This document shows positions 46,509 to 56,605 of a stretch of 64,000 bases of DNA, piece by piece (the first letter of the stretch is position 1; each line of letters opens with the position of its first letter). This DNA comes from Formosa algae (lineage in GTDB: Bacteria; Bacteroidota; Bacteroidia; Flavobacteriales; Flavobacteriaceae): positions 40,505 through 104,504 of the forward strand of contig NZ_LMAK01000082.1 in NCBI RefSeq assembly GCF_001439665.1, read 5' to 3'. Under the pieces are notes generated by a model. It was given only the letters and a program-made list of their open reading frames with translations, had not been told where the DNA came from and did not search any database. The position numbers and the translations under genes were made by a program.

Positions 46509-48809
46509 ATGAGAAAATATGTAGTACTAATGTTGTTAACGGTTATTTTTACCTCATGCTCGCAACAACCCAATCCGACTTTTAAACAAGAAGATGTTTC
46601 TATACTTCCTAAACCGTTAAGTTTAAATTTAAATGAAGGCTTTTTTAAAGTAGAATCGAATACAGCACTTATTCTAAAAGACGATAGCCAGAAAAAAGCG
46701 GCAAATTATTTAACGGGTTTGTTCGGTAAAGCTGCAGGTTTCAATTTAGCTATTCAGAATACTAGTGCAGATAATGCAATTGTATTTGAAACTGTAGCAG
46801 GACTAAAAGAAGGCGGATATAATTTAGAGGTTAATCCAACCATAATTACAATTCAAGCTTCAGAAGAAAGCGGATTTTTTAATGCCGTACAATCTATTCG
46901 TCAATTATTACCCGTTGCTATAGAAAGTCAAGAGACCGTTGCAGCAGATTGGTTTGTTCCTGCTGTAACTATAAAAGACGAACCGCGTTATGAATGGCGT
47001 GGTATGCATATGGATTTTAGTCGTCACTTTTTTAATATAGATGAGGTTAAAGCATTTTTAGATTATATGGCATTGTATAAACTGAATACGTATCATATGC
47101 ACCTAACAGATGATCAGGGATGGCGTATAGAGATTAAAAAATATCCATTACTAACAGAAAAAGGAGCATGGAGAACACCAAATAATCAGGATACCATTTG
47201 CATGGACCGATCTGTAGAAAATAAGTTATATACTATAGATGAATCTAACTTTAAAGAAATTGATGGCGAACGTAAGTATGGTGGTTTCTTTACGCAAGAT
47301 CAAATCAAAGAGATTGTCGCGTATGCAGATGCGAGATGTATTACTGTAATTCCAGAAATCGATATGCCTGGGCATTTTAAATCGGCTATAGATAACTATC
47401 CGTTTTTATCATGTAACGAAGAATCTGGTTGGGATACTGTATTTACATATCCAACGTGTTTAGGTAAGGAAACGACTTATGAGTTTATGAAAAATGTATT
47501 GGATGAGGTAGTCGAATTATTTCCTGCAGAATACGTTCATATTGGTGGAGACGAAGTTAATATTGCCTCTTGGGAAGTGTGTCCGCATTGCCAGAAAGCG
47601 ATTAAAGATAATAACCTAAAAGACGAGCACGAATTGCAATCTTTTTTCAATAGAGATATAGAACAATTTTTAAAATCTAAAGGAAAACAATTCATGGGCT
47701 GGGACGAAATTGTAAAAGGCGGATTAACAAAAGATGCTAATGTAATGTGGTGGAGAAACTGGGTGCCAGATGCGCCAAAGACCGCTGCAGCAAATGGGAA
47801 TGATATTGTAATTACGACTACAGCAGCTTATTATTTCGATTATTTAAACGATGGAAATCCTATAGAAAACGTTTACAATTATGAGCCCGTACCTGCAGAT
47901 TTTACAGAAGAAGAAACCAAACATGTTTTAGGAATTCAAGGAAATTTATGGTCAGAGCATATTCCTAGTTTTAAGCGCTTACAATATCAGGCCTTTCCAA
48001 GATTTTTGGTGATTTCTGAAAATGCTTGGTCAGAACACGATAAAGATTTTGAAGATTTTAACAGTAGAGTAGAAGATCAATATGACAGGTTAGATGCTTT
48101 AGGGGTGTATTATTATATTCCTGCAGTGAGAGGTTTAGAGAAAGAAATCGTAATTGTAGATAGTACAGCTGTGAATTTAAATTTAGCTTACGATTTAGAA
48201 GGTGTAGATATTTATTATACTGAAGATGGTAGTGTACCCACACAAGAATCTATAAAATATGACGGACCGTTTATAGTAAATGATACAATTGAGATAAAAG
48301 CGCGTGCGTATAGAGGCGATATTTATAATGATCTAAAATCGACTAAAGTTATTCAGAAAGCATATGTAAATCCAGTAACGGTTTCTCTAGAAGAAAAAGG
48401 TTTAAAACAATGGGTTTTAGATGGTAAATTTAAGACAGTGGCAGATGTTAAAACTCCAACCACATCTAATTTTACAAAAGTAGATAGTATTGCCTTAGGA
48501 GATTTAAAAGATAGAAAACCATTTTCTGTAGTTTATAAAGGATTTTTTAATGCTGAAAAAGATGGTATTTATGAATTCGAAACCCGTTCAGATGGTGGCG
48601 ATGTGCTTATGATTGGAGAAGATCTTGTTGTAGATAATAGCGGTTGGCATGGACCTAGAAAACGTTACGGAAAAATAGCTTTAAAACAAGGGTTTCATCC
48701 CATAACTATTACATATAGACCAAGCGATAAACCTAGAGTTATAGAGGTAAAGTACGGATTACAAGGCGAGGAATTATTACCTTTAGATAGCTCGGTTACC
48801 GGATTTTAA
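46509..48809 (+). CDS. GH20 beta-N-acetylhexosaminidase with C-terminal PA14-like domain, lipoprotein
   Basis: GH20 hexosaminidase of 766 residues; lipobox IFTSC followed by SQQPN. GH20b domain about 30-155, catalytic barrel about 160-510 with D348-E349 in HIGGDEVNIASW, then CPHC. A chitobiase C-like module (IYYTEDGSVPTQESIKYDG, about 560-610) and a C-terminal PA14-like domain (about 640-760; EKDGIYEFETRSDGGDVLMIG) follow. The PA14-like tail is shared in type with the two GH3 enzymes and may bind sugar. Its three active-site neighbours differ from the GH20 copies at 3100 and 33223 (for instance WWRNWVPDAP). It is preceded by the widest intergenic gap inside the operon (72 bases), in which I see no clear promoter or terminator. 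Confidence 0.93.
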   Translation: MRKYVVLMLLTVIFTSCSQQPNPTFKQEDVSILPKPLSLNLNEGFFKVESNTALILKDDSQKKAANYLTGLFGKAAGFNLAIQNTSADNAIVFETVAGLKEGGYNLEVNPTIITIQASEESGFFNAVQSIRQLLPVAIESQETVAADWFVPAVTIKDEPRYEWRGMHMDFSRHFFNIDEVKAFLDYMALYKLNTYHMHLTDDQGWRIEIKKYPLLTEKGAWRTPNNQDTICMDRSVENKLYTIDESNFKEIDGERKYGGFFTQDQIKEIVAYADARCITVIPEIDMPGHFKSAIDNYPFLSCNEESGWDTVFTYPTCLGKETTYEFMKNVLDEVVELFPAEYVHIGGDEVNIASWEVCPHCQKAIKDNNLKDEHELQSFFNRDIEQFLKSKGKQFMGWDEIVKGGLTKDANVMWWRNWVPDAPKTAAANGNDIVITTTAAYYFDYLNDGNPIENVYNYEPVPADFTEEETKHVLGIQGNLWSEHIPSFKRLQYQAFPRFLVISENAWSEHDKDFEDFNSRVEDQYDRLDALGVYYYIPAVRGLEKEIVIVDSTAVNLNLAYDLEGVDIYYTEDGSVPTQESIKYDGPFIVNDTIEIKARAYRGDIYNDLKSTKVIQKAYVNPVTVSLEEKGLKQWVLDGKFKTVADVKTPTTSNFTKVDSIALGDLKDRKPFSVVYKGFFNAEKDGIYEFETRSDGGDVLMIGEDLVVDNSGWHGPRKRYGKIALKQGFHPITITYRPSDKPRVIEVKYGLQGEELLPLDSSVTGF

Positions 48810-48873
48810 TTTCAGATAAAAAAACGTTTTGTAATGCATACTCATAATCGGTTGTAGCATAGTAAAATCACAC

Positions 48874-49818
48874 ATGACTAGATATAACATGAAAAATGGT
48901 TTAAATATATTATCATTAAGAACGATTACATTAGTATGTATGGTGCTAATTACTCAATACATTACAGCTCAAAATCCTATTTTAAAAGATAGTGATACAG
49001 GATTTGTATATGCTGCAGATCCTGCTGCAGAAGTTTTTAATGATAAAGTGTATGTATATTGTTCTAGAGATGTAGAAAATGCGGTGTCTTATAGTACCAT
49101 GCAAGATTATGTGATTTTAGAATCTGCCGATTTAGACAAGTGGATAAATCATGGTGTTGTGCTAAAACCTCGAGCATATAGTTGGGCAGACGGACAAATG
49201 AATGCGCCGGATGCAGCTTATAAAAATGGTTGGTATTATTTGTATTTTCCTTACAATAAAACAGATATTGGTGTTGCAAAAAGCAAGTCGCCAATTGGTC
49301 CATGGGAAGAAGCTGTAACCGATAAGATTACAACTATTTTTGATCCAACAGTTTTTGTAGATGATGATGGTCAAGCCTACATTTATGGGAACGACCATAA
49401 AGTAAATATCGGAGCACCCGGAGCTCATATTATGGGCGCAAAATTAAAAGACAATATGGTTGAACTTGATGGGCCTTGGATTCGTTTAAGTGAAGAAACC
49501 GTAAGTGAAGCTGTACACATTTTTAAAAGAAATGATATTTATTATTTTAGTGCGAGAGTAGGGCCGGTTACAAAATACTGGATGGCAGATTCTGCATTAC
49601 CAAAGCATTATGCTACGCTTAAAGGCGAATTGGCTCCAAACGCACCAGATGCACCAAATCATACTTCAGTTATAGAATTTAAAAATGAATGGTATTTCTT
49701 ATATCACCGTGGCGACGTTAATAACGGATCTTTTCATAAAAGGTCAGCTTGTTTTGAAAAAATGTCTTTTAGAGAAGATGGAACCATTGTACCTATAGAA
49801 TATTCATTAGAACAATAA
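48874..49818 (+). CDS. GH43-like five-bladed beta-propeller glycosidase
   Basis: Single-domain protein of 314 residues with a signal ending at YITAQ. It has the pattern of family GH43, inverting alpha-L-arabinofuranosidases, beta-xylosidases and related enzymes. The three catalytic acids can be placed: D49 in AADPAAEVF (base), D157 in IFDPTVFVDDDG (pKa modulator) and E212 in SEAVHIFKRND (acid). The blades repeat the W/Y-Y-L-Y-F pattern (GWYYLYFPYNKTDIGVAKS). The subfamily is unclear; related propellers can also act on galactosides. The start may be ATG 15 bases downstream (MKNGLN), which gives a shorter signal. It is followed 2 bases later by a GH78-like gene, so the two probably act on side chains with arabinose or similar sugars and rhamnose. 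Confidence 0.82.
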   Translation: MTRYNMKNGLNILSLRTITLVCMVLITQYITAQNPILKDSDTGFVYAADPAAEVFNDKVYVYCSRDVENAVSYSTMQDYVILESADLDKWINHGVVLKPRAYSWADGQMNAPDAAYKNGWYYLYFPYNKTDIGVAKSKSPIGPWEEAVTDKITTIFDPTVFVDDDGQAYIYGNDHKVNIGAPGAHIMGAKLKDNMVELDGPWIRLSEETVSEAVHIFKRNDIYYFSARVGPVTKYWMADSALPKHYATLKGELAPNAPDAPNHTSVIEFKNEWYFLYHRGDVNNGSFHKRSACFEKMSFREDGTIVPIEYSLEQ

Positions 49819-49820
49819 TT

Positions 49821-52040
49821 ATGTTGAAACTCCTAAAGTTAAGATTTAATAATATAATGATTGTCGTGCTCGTTACAAGCATGTCTTTATTTGCAGCTTG
49901 TAAATCTAATCCTTCAGCTAAAGACCATACACAATCTGCGCCATTAGGATTATCTGTAGAATATATTCGAAAACCTCAGGAAGTATTAATTATAGATCAA
50001 AAACCTGAATTTGCTTGGGAATTACCAAATACGATAACGGCACAATCTGCATATCAAATTTTAGTCGCATCAACTCAAGAATTTCTAGAGCAAGATCAAG
50101 GAGATGTTTGGGATTCGGGCAAAGTACTTAGTAATCAATCTATAGATATAGCATTTAAAGGCACTGCGCTTAAAGTAAGTAAAACGTATTTTTGGAAAGT
50201 AAAAATTTGGGACGAAAACCATAAGGAAAGTCCATATTCAGAATCGCAAAATTTTACAATTGGAGCAAATACAGGTACCATAACTAGTGCGAATAGCTTT
50301 AGAATAGACCGTATAAAACCTAAAGTATTGAAACAAACATCTAACAATGCTTATTTTTTAGATTTTGGTAAAGCGGCCTTTGCAACATTAGAATTTAATT
50401 ATAACACACCGGAAGTCGATACACTTGTGTTTCATATTGGCGAGCAACTTACAGATTATAAAATAAACAGAACACCTAAAGGGACTATTCGGTATCAAAA
50501 GATTGTAGTTCCTGTACATCCAGAGCAACACACATATACAATATCTATAAAACCCGATAAAAGAAACACAAAGCCAGAAGCAATACATTTACCAGTATCG
50601 TTTCCGGTATTAATGCCTTTTAGATATGTAGAAATAGAGCACGTTAAGGGGGAAATACAGGCGGCAGATTTTAATCAGATTGCATATTTTGGATATTGGG
50701 AAGATAATGAGAGTTATTTTAAAAGTTCAGATACCATCTTAAATCAAGTTTGGGAGTTGTGTAAATACTCTATCAAAGCAACCACATTTGCAGGCGTGTA
50801 TGTCGATGGCGATCGCGAACGTATTCCTTATGAGGCCGATGCTTACCTAAATCAATTAAGTCATTACACTACAGATAGAGAATATGCTATGGCCAGACAA
50901 ACCATAGAGTATTTTATGGAACAACCAACATGGCCCACAGAATGGCAATTACATGTGGCGCTTATGTTTCATGCCGATTATATGTATACTGGAAATACAG
51001 AACTTATCGAGACGTATTACGATAAATTAAAATATAAAACGCTAATGGAGCTTCGCAGAGCAGATGGATTAATAAGTTCTTCTAAAGCAACTCCAGAATT
51101 CATGAAAAAATTAGGATTTAAAAATCCGAAAACAAAGTTGAAAGATATTGTAGATTGGCCCCCTGCACAAAAAGATACAGGATGGAAATTAGCCACTGTA
51201 GAAGGCGAACGCGATGGTTTTGTGTTTACACCTATTAATACAGTCATAAATTGTTTGTATTATAAAAATTTAGAAATCATGGCCGATTTTGCCAAAATTC
51301 TAAATAAAACAAACGAAGTAATAGATTACGAACAACTAGCCAAGCAGGTTAAAGCATCTATCAACACTAAATTATTTAATCAAGATTTAGGTATATATAC
51401 AGATGGAGAAGATACAACCCATGCTTCATTACACTCTAATATGATGGCGTTGGCATTTAATATTGTTCCTGAAAATGATATTAAAACAGTAGTAGATTTT
51501 ATTAAAACAAGAGGTATGGCTTGTAGTGTGTATGGTGCGCAATATTTACTTGAAGCTTTATATAATGCTAATGAAAGTGATTATGCCTTAGAACTCATGA
51601 CGGCTACACACGACAGAAGTTGGTATAATATGATAGACATCGGGTCGACAATAACGCTAGAAGCTTGGGATATGAAATATAAACCCAATGCCGATTGGAA
51701 CCACGCTTGGGGAGCAGCTCCTGCTAATATTATTCCAAGATATCTTTGGGGAATACAGCCAAAAACACCAGGATATGCTGTTGCAAAAATTCAACCTCAA
51801 TTAGACAATTTAAATTCTAGCTCTATTGTTGTGCCTACGTTAAGAGGTCAAATTAAGGGCGATTATATTTTAAAAGATGATAAAACTAAACAATTTACTA
51901 TTGATATTCCAGCAAATATGAAGGCAGAATTTATGGTAAAAAGAACATCTACAATAAAAGTGAATAATAAAATAATTCATGGTAATTTAGATCATATTGC
52001 ATTAGAAGCAGGGAATTATATCATAGAAATATTTAATTAA
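49821..52040 (+). CDS. GH78-like alpha-L-rhamnosidase, lipoprotein
   Basis: Protein of 739 residues with lipobox LFAAC followed by KSNPS. An N-terminal Fn3-like domain (about 40-150; PEFAWELPN, TYFWKVKIWDENH) and beta-domains lead to an (alpha/alpha)6 barrel (about 290-650). GH78 hallmarks are DGDRERIPYEAD (D329 to D340), where E333 fits the general acid and D340 a sugar-binding residue, and TITLEAWD late in the barrel, whose Glu fits the general base. The spacing between E333 and D340 is that of known family members, whereas D329 to E333 is one residue shorter than in BsRhaB as I recall it. A C-terminal beta-domain closes the protein (SSSIVVPTLRGQIKGDY). It would remove terminal alpha-L-rhamnose, though other sugars are possible. 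Confidence 0.82.
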   Translation: MLKLLKLRFNNIMIVVLVTSMSLFAACKSNPSAKDHTQSAPLGLSVEYIRKPQEVLIIDQKPEFAWELPNTITAQSAYQILVASTQEFLEQDQGDVWDSGKVLSNQSIDIAFKGTALKVSKTYFWKVKIWDENHKESPYSESQNFTIGANTGTITSANSFRIDRIKPKVLKQTSNNAYFLDFGKAAFATLEFNYNTPEVDTLVFHIGEQLTDYKINRTPKGTIRYQKIVVPVHPEQHTYTISIKPDKRNTKPEAIHLPVSFPVLMPFRYVEIEHVKGEIQAADFNQIAYFGYWEDNESYFKSSDTILNQVWELCKYSIKATTFAGVYVDGDRERIPYEADAYLNQLSHYTTDREYAMARQTIEYFMEQPTWPTEWQLHVALMFHADYMYTGNTELIETYYDKLKYKTLMELRRADGLISSSKATPEFMKKLGFKNPKTKLKDIVDWPPAQKDTGWKLATVEGERDGFVFTPINTVINCLYYKNLEIMADFAKILNKTNEVIDYEQLAKQVKASINTKLFNQDLGIYTDGEDTTHASLHSNMMALAFNIVPENDIKTVVDFIKTRGMACSVYGAQYLLEALYNANESDYALELMTATHDRSWYNMIDIGSTITLEAWDMKYKPNADWNHAWGAAPANIIPRYLWGIQPKTPGYAVAKIQPQLDNLNSSSIVVPTLRGQIKGDYILKDDKTKQFTIDIPANMKAEFMVKRTSTIKVNNKIIHGNLDHIALEAGNYIIEIFN

Positions 52041-52046
52041 AAAAAC

Positions 52047-54863
52047 ATGAAAAAAATTTATTGTTTATTTTTTATTTACTCTCTTTTTTGCTCTGTAAAA
52101 ACAATGGCAATGAAGGAGTTTTTTATTTCGCCTAATGGTAGTGATACCAATTCAGGAACAAAATTGAGACCATTTGCTAGTTTTAATAGAGCAAATGAAG
52201 AATTAAAAAAAATAGCAGGTAGAGAGCCAGTTACAATATGGTTTTATGAAGGTGTTTATCATTTAAAAGAAGCGATTCTATTTAATTCTGAAGTTTCAGG
52301 AACAGCAGAAAATCCTATCATTATTTCTAGTTTACCAGGAGCTATAGTAAAACTTAAAGGGTCTAAAACATTAAACAATCTTAAATGGAATTTGTTTGAT
52401 AAAGGTATTTATGCTACAAAAGTTCCAAAAAATATTGATTTTGATCAGCTTTTCGTAAACGGAAATCGTAAAATACGCTCTAGATATCCAAATTACGATT
52501 ATGAAAATCCTTTAAGAGGAGGAAAAGGTTATTTAGAAGTATTAGATGGTACCGATAAAAGATATGATACTTGGTTTACATTAAAAAAAGAAGACTTTCC
52601 AGATAAGAAATGGCAAAATCCAAGTACAGGAATTGTACATGCATTTCAAAGTCATAATTGGGGAAACATGCAATACCGTATTTCTGGGATTAATATTGAA
52701 GAACAGAAAATCCTTTTGGGCGAAGGAGGTTGGCAATTACAGCGTTCTTTAGGAATAGGAGGAAAAGGAAAAAATTTATCATTGTTTTTTATAGACAATA
52801 TTTTTGAAGAGTTAGATACACCTGGAGAGTGGTTTTTAGATGTTGAAAAAAACATGTTGTATTACTATCCAGAAGAAGGAATTGATGTACATAATGCAAC
52901 GTTTGAAGTTCCTGTTTTAAAAGATTTAATTCAAATAAAAGGAGATGCAGAAAAGCCTGTAAAGCATATTACAATAAATGGATTAGAATTTTCTCATTCA
53001 AAATCAACATTTATGGAGTTGTATGAACCTCTAGCACGTGGAGATTGGGCTATACATCGTGGTGGAGCAATTTTTTTGCAAGGAACAGAAAACTGTACCA
53101 TTACTAATAATAATTTTGAATATTTAGGAGGTAATGGGGTGTTTTTAAGTGGCTATAATCGTAACAATATTGTAAGTAATAGTCGTTTTGTACATGTTGG
53201 AGAAAGTGCTGTTGCTTTTGTAGGTCTACCTTCGGCTGTGCGTTTTTATCAAACTTGGGATGATAGAGATATTGATGGAAAAAATTGGGATGATATGCGT
53301 AAAAACATGGATTTGGAGCCTGGACCAAAATCATTAGATTATCCTAAAAACTGTATTGTAGAAAATAATATAATGCACGATTTTGGTGATTATGGAAAGC
53401 AAGTTGCTGGTGTTTATATTTCTATGAGTCATAAAATTACAGTAGCTCACAATACAATTTATAATTGTCCAAGAGCAGGTATTTGTATCAATGATGGTAC
53501 TTGGGGAGGCCATGTAATAGAGTTTAATGATATCTGGGAAACGGTTAGAGAAACAGGAGAACATGGGCCATTTAATTCTTGGGGACGAGAAAGGCAATGG
53601 AGAGGTTCTAGAGGTAGTGATGAACATTTTATAAAAAAACTAACCAAGCTTGATGCGATAGATAATGTTATTGTTAGAAATAATCGTATTGCTAACTACC
53701 GTAAATCTATTAGTGCAGGAAACTGGACAATAGATTTAGATGATGGCTCTAGCTATTATGAAATCTATAATAATCTTAGTTTAGGATCAACTATTAAATT
53801 AAGAGATGGAATGTCTCGTAAAGTTTTTAATAATATAACGGTAAGTGCAGTTCCATTAGGATTTCATGTTTGGCCAAAAGATTCTGAAGATGAAATTTAT
53901 AATAATATTTTTGTAATCTCTGGTGCGCTACCCGGTAAAAAAGAACCTACAAAGATTTTTCTTAGAGATGTTGGATTACCAACCGAAACGAAGTGGAGTA
54001 AACATTATGATCATAATTTATATTGGAATATTAATTATCCAAGTAATTCTGAAGTGATAAAAGGTGTTGGTCTTAAAGATTGGCAAAATAAAGGCTATGA
54101 TGAACATGCTGTTTCGGCAGATCCTATGTTTGTAAATGTCGAAGAAGCGAATTATCAAGTAAAAGAAAATTCACCCGCTTTAAAATTAGGTTTTAAGAAT
54201 TTTCCGATGGATAGTTTTGGACACGAAATGACCCGAATTATACCTTTTGGAGGAGATTTTTCAGATGAAATAAGTGTTACATTAAAAAAAGATGTAAGAG
54301 CAAATAAAAAAGCTAAAATATACTATACGTTGGATGGTACTGAACCAAATCAAAATTCCATGTTATACGAGCATCCTATTCAGATAAAAAAATCAAGTAC
54401 TATAAAAGCAATAACGATAAATCCAAATGGTATTTCTTTAGGATTTACAAATGAAGTTAAATTTAATAAAGTAAACAAAGTTGTTTACCCTAGTTGGTAT
54501 GATACCTTAATAAAAGGAGAGTATAAAGTAGAAGGAAAACTACCATCAAGTAAAAAAGCACTAGAATTAGAAATTGAAGGTGCTGTGATGATTAATATAG
54601 CTGATGATCCAGATTTAATAGATGCAACAGGAGGTTATAATTATGGATGTTATATAAAAGAAATAGATTCAGAAAAAGGGAAGATGTGGTTAGATGCTAG
54701 TTTGGATAGAGATTGGGTTATTCAAAAGATTAATGGAAATATCGTAAAAGACATTAAAACACTGCAGAAATTCATGAGAAAACATAAAGGAGAACAGGTT
54801 ACATTAATTGGGGTTAGAGATTATAGAGAAAAAGAATTTAAAATCAATTTTAAAAAGAATTAA
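52047..54863 (+). CDS. Secreted beta-helix protein with chitobiase C-like and PDZ-like C-terminal domains
   Basis: The longest enzyme-like protein in the window, 938 residues, with a signal peptide near SVKTMA. It opens with FFISPNGSDTNSGTKLRP and forms a right-handed beta-helix up to about residue 700 (TITNNNFEYLGGNGVFLSG, ITVAHNTIYNCPRAGIC, FNSWGRERQWRG). A chitobiase C-like module (KIYYTLDGTEPNQNS, about 740-808) and then a PDZ-like domain (about 825-938; GCYIKEIDS, DRDWVIQKINGNIVKD, EQVTLIGV) follow. No catalytic residues can be assigned with confidence; a glycosidase or lyase is plausible. A PDZ-like domain in a PUL enzyme is unusual. A few sampled lines read 28-32% G+C against about 37% in one neighbour line, a hint of separate origin, not a measurement. 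Confidence 0.75.
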   Translation: MKKIYCLFFIYSLFCSVKTMAMKEFFISPNGSDTNSGTKLRPFASFNRANEELKKIAGREPVTIWFYEGVYHLKEAILFNSEVSGTAENPIIISSLPGAIVKLKGSKTLNNLKWNLFDKGIYATKVPKNIDFDQLFVNGNRKIRSRYPNYDYENPLRGGKGYLEVLDGTDKRYDTWFTLKKEDFPDKKWQNPSTGIVHAFQSHNWGNMQYRISGINIEEQKILLGEGGWQLQRSLGIGGKGKNLSLFFIDNIFEELDTPGEWFLDVEKNMLYYYPEEGIDVHNATFEVPVLKDLIQIKGDAEKPVKHITINGLEFSHSKSTFMELYEPLARGDWAIHRGGAIFLQGTENCTITNNNFEYLGGNGVFLSGYNRNNIVSNSRFVHVGESAVAFVGLPSAVRFYQTWDDRDIDGKNWDDMRKNMDLEPGPKSLDYPKNCIVENNIMHDFGDYGKQVAGVYISMSHKITVAHNTIYNCPRAGICINDGTWGGHVIEFNDIWETVRETGEHGPFNSWGRERQWRGSRGSDEHFIKKLTKLDAIDNVIVRNNRIANYRKSISAGNWTIDLDDGSSYYEIYNNLSLGSTIKLRDGMSRKVFNNITVSAVPLGFHVWPKDSEDEIYNNIFVISGALPGKKEPTKIFLRDVGLPTETKWSKHYDHNLYWNINYPSNSEVIKGVGLKDWQNKGYDEHAVSADPMFVNVEEANYQVKENSPALKLGFKNFPMDSFGHEMTRIIPFGGDFSDEISVTLKKDVRANKKAKIYYTLDGTEPNQNSMLYEHPIQIKKSSTIKAITINPNGISLGFTNEVKFNKVNKVVYPSWYDTLIKGEYKVEGKLPSSKKALELEIEGAVMINIADDPDLIDATGGYNYGCYIKEIDSEKGKMWLDASLDRDWVIQKINGNIVKDIKTLQKFMRKHKGEQVTLIGVRDYREKEFKINFKKN

Positions 54864-54874
54864 AATAATAAAAC

Positions 54875-56542
54875 ATGAATCATTTAAGTTTTAAAAAGCA
54901 TATAATCTCAGTAGTCGTGTTGCTGTTTAGCGTTTCAGCACTACACGTAGGTGCTCAAAACACAACAGAGAATCCGTTAATTTTAGATATGGTCCATCAT
55001 AATCCTGGAGAAACACCATATGTATCTAAATATAACGATCCTGCAGTTATTAAAGAAATGGGGTATAATGGAAAAGTTTATTTTCTTTTTGAATCTCCAG
55101 CATTGGCCATTAATTGGGAATCTGTTGATAAAGATATTTTACCCAAAGGAACTGAAGATCGTAAGTGGGTAGACGCAAAAGCCGCACAAATTAAACAGAT
55201 GCATGCGGCATGTAAAGCTCAAGATATGGCCATTTATGCCATGTCAGACTTGGTGTTATTTCCGAAACGATTAATAGAAAAATATAATATTGAAACCACT
55301 TTTGGAAATCCAAATGATGCCATAACGGAAAAATTAATTCGTGCACAGATAAATGAAATGTTCGATCAGTTTCCAGATCTTGATGGCTTAGTGGTCCGTA
55401 TTGGAGAAACGTATTTGCATGATGCGCCTTATCATTTAGGAGCTATTGAAGATAAAAACGATCCTGAAAAAACGATAATTCCTTTAATCAATATTTTAAA
55501 AGAAGAGATTTGTGAAAAACGAGACAAACAACTTATTTTTCGTACTTGGGGTGCTTTCGATACCAATCTAGATAATTATATGGCAGTAAGCAATGCTGTA
55601 GAACCACATGAGAATTTAATTATAAGTATAAAACACTGTGAAGGTGATTTTCATAGATCTAATGCATTCAGTAAAGTAATAGGGCAAGGGCGTCATCGTC
55701 AAATTATAGAGGTGCAATCTGCAAGGGAATATGAAGGTAAAGGAGCATATCCAAATTATATAGCCAATGGTGTTATAGAAGGATTTGAAGAACATGCAAG
55801 AATGCCCGAAGCACGCATTAATAGTATTCAAGAGTTTGTAGATGCTAAACCAGAATTATATGCTGGAATGTGGACATGGTCTCGTGGAGGAGGCTGGGAT
55901 GGGCCGTATATTAAAGATGAATTGTGGTGCGATTTAAATTCTTGGGTTATCGCACAATGGGGGCAACATACAGATAAAAGTGAAGCCTTTATTTTTAATA
56001 GATACGCTACAGAACGCCTACATTTAGAAGGCGATAATATTGCAAAATTTAGACAACTATGTTTGCTATCTGCAGAGGCTGTAGTAAGAGGTAGAAATAG
56101 TACCTATAGAGATATGAATCCGTGGTGGACAAGAGATCAAGGTATTGCTTGGCCAATGGTTGTAAAAGGAGATATAGAACAAGAGCGAAATCTAGCTCAG
56201 AAAGATGAATCTATTGCCAAGTGGGAAGAGATTGTAAAATTAGCGAAATCTATAGATTGGAAAAATGAGGCTACTAAAAATCACGCTATCGGATCTGCCG
56301 AATATGGTTTAAAGCTGTATAAAATTTACAGAACTTTAGTGTATATGAAATATGCAGACGATCGCGGAAACACTAAGGATGTAAAAAAATGGATTAAAGC
56401 CTATGATAAAGCATGGGAAGATTATAATAAACTTGCAGAAAAATATAGCAGCATAGCCACATTATACACTCAAGATTATAAAAGACACATTGCAAATAAT
56501 GCAAATCTTAAAGTCGATACGTTAAGAGAAAGTACGAATTAA
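54875..56542 (+). CDS. Secreted protein of unrecognised family, possible TIM-barrel glycosidase
   Basis: Protein of 555 residues with a signal peptide ending at HVGAQ. I do not recognise the family. The first 350 residues alternate predicted beta-strands and helices in the style of a (beta/alpha)8 barrel (KVYFLFESPALA, DMAIYAMSDLVLFP, LDGLVVRIGETYLHD, KQLIFRTWGAFDTN, NLIISIKHCEGDFH, RQIIEVQSAREYEG, YAGMWTWSRGGGWDGP). Conserved-looking acids at strand ends (RIGE, HCEGD, VQSARE) and the WTWSRGGGWDGP loop are candidates for an active site. The C-terminal 200 residues are helical and rich in Trp, Lys and Asp. A distant relation to alpha-glucuronidases (GH67/GH115) crossed my mind but is unproven. 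It sits between the beta-helix/PDZ gene and GH172, with gaps of 11 and about 60 bases. Confidence 0.6.
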   Translation: MNHLSFKKHIISVVVLLFSVSALHVGAQNTTENPLILDMVHHNPGETPYVSKYNDPAVIKEMGYNGKVYFLFESPALAINWESVDKDILPKGTEDRKWVDAKAAQIKQMHAACKAQDMAIYAMSDLVLFPKRLIEKYNIETTFGNPNDAITEKLIRAQINEMFDQFPDLDGLVVRIGETYLHDAPYHLGAIEDKNDPEKTIIPLINILKEEICEKRDKQLIFRTWGAFDTNLDNYMAVSNAVEPHENLIISIKHCEGDFHRSNAFSKVIGQGRHRQIIEVQSAREYEGKGAYPNYIANGVIEGFEEHARMPEARINSIQEFVDAKPELYAGMWTWSRGGGWDGPYIKDELWCDLNSWVIAQWGQHTDKSEAFIFNRYATERLHLEGDNIAKFRQLCLLSAEAVVRGRNSTYRDMNPWWTRDQGIAWPMVVKGDIEQERNLAQKDESIAKWEEIVKLAKSIDWKNEATKNHAIGSAEYGLKLYKIYRTLVYMKYADDRGNTKDVKKWIKAYDKAWEDYNKLAEKYSSIATLYTQDYKRHIANNANLKVDTLRESTN

Positions 56543-56605
56543 ATCAGCCTTTATAATATATCACAACTCATGTTATTTAGTTTAAATAACCAACCAATTA
56601 CTATA

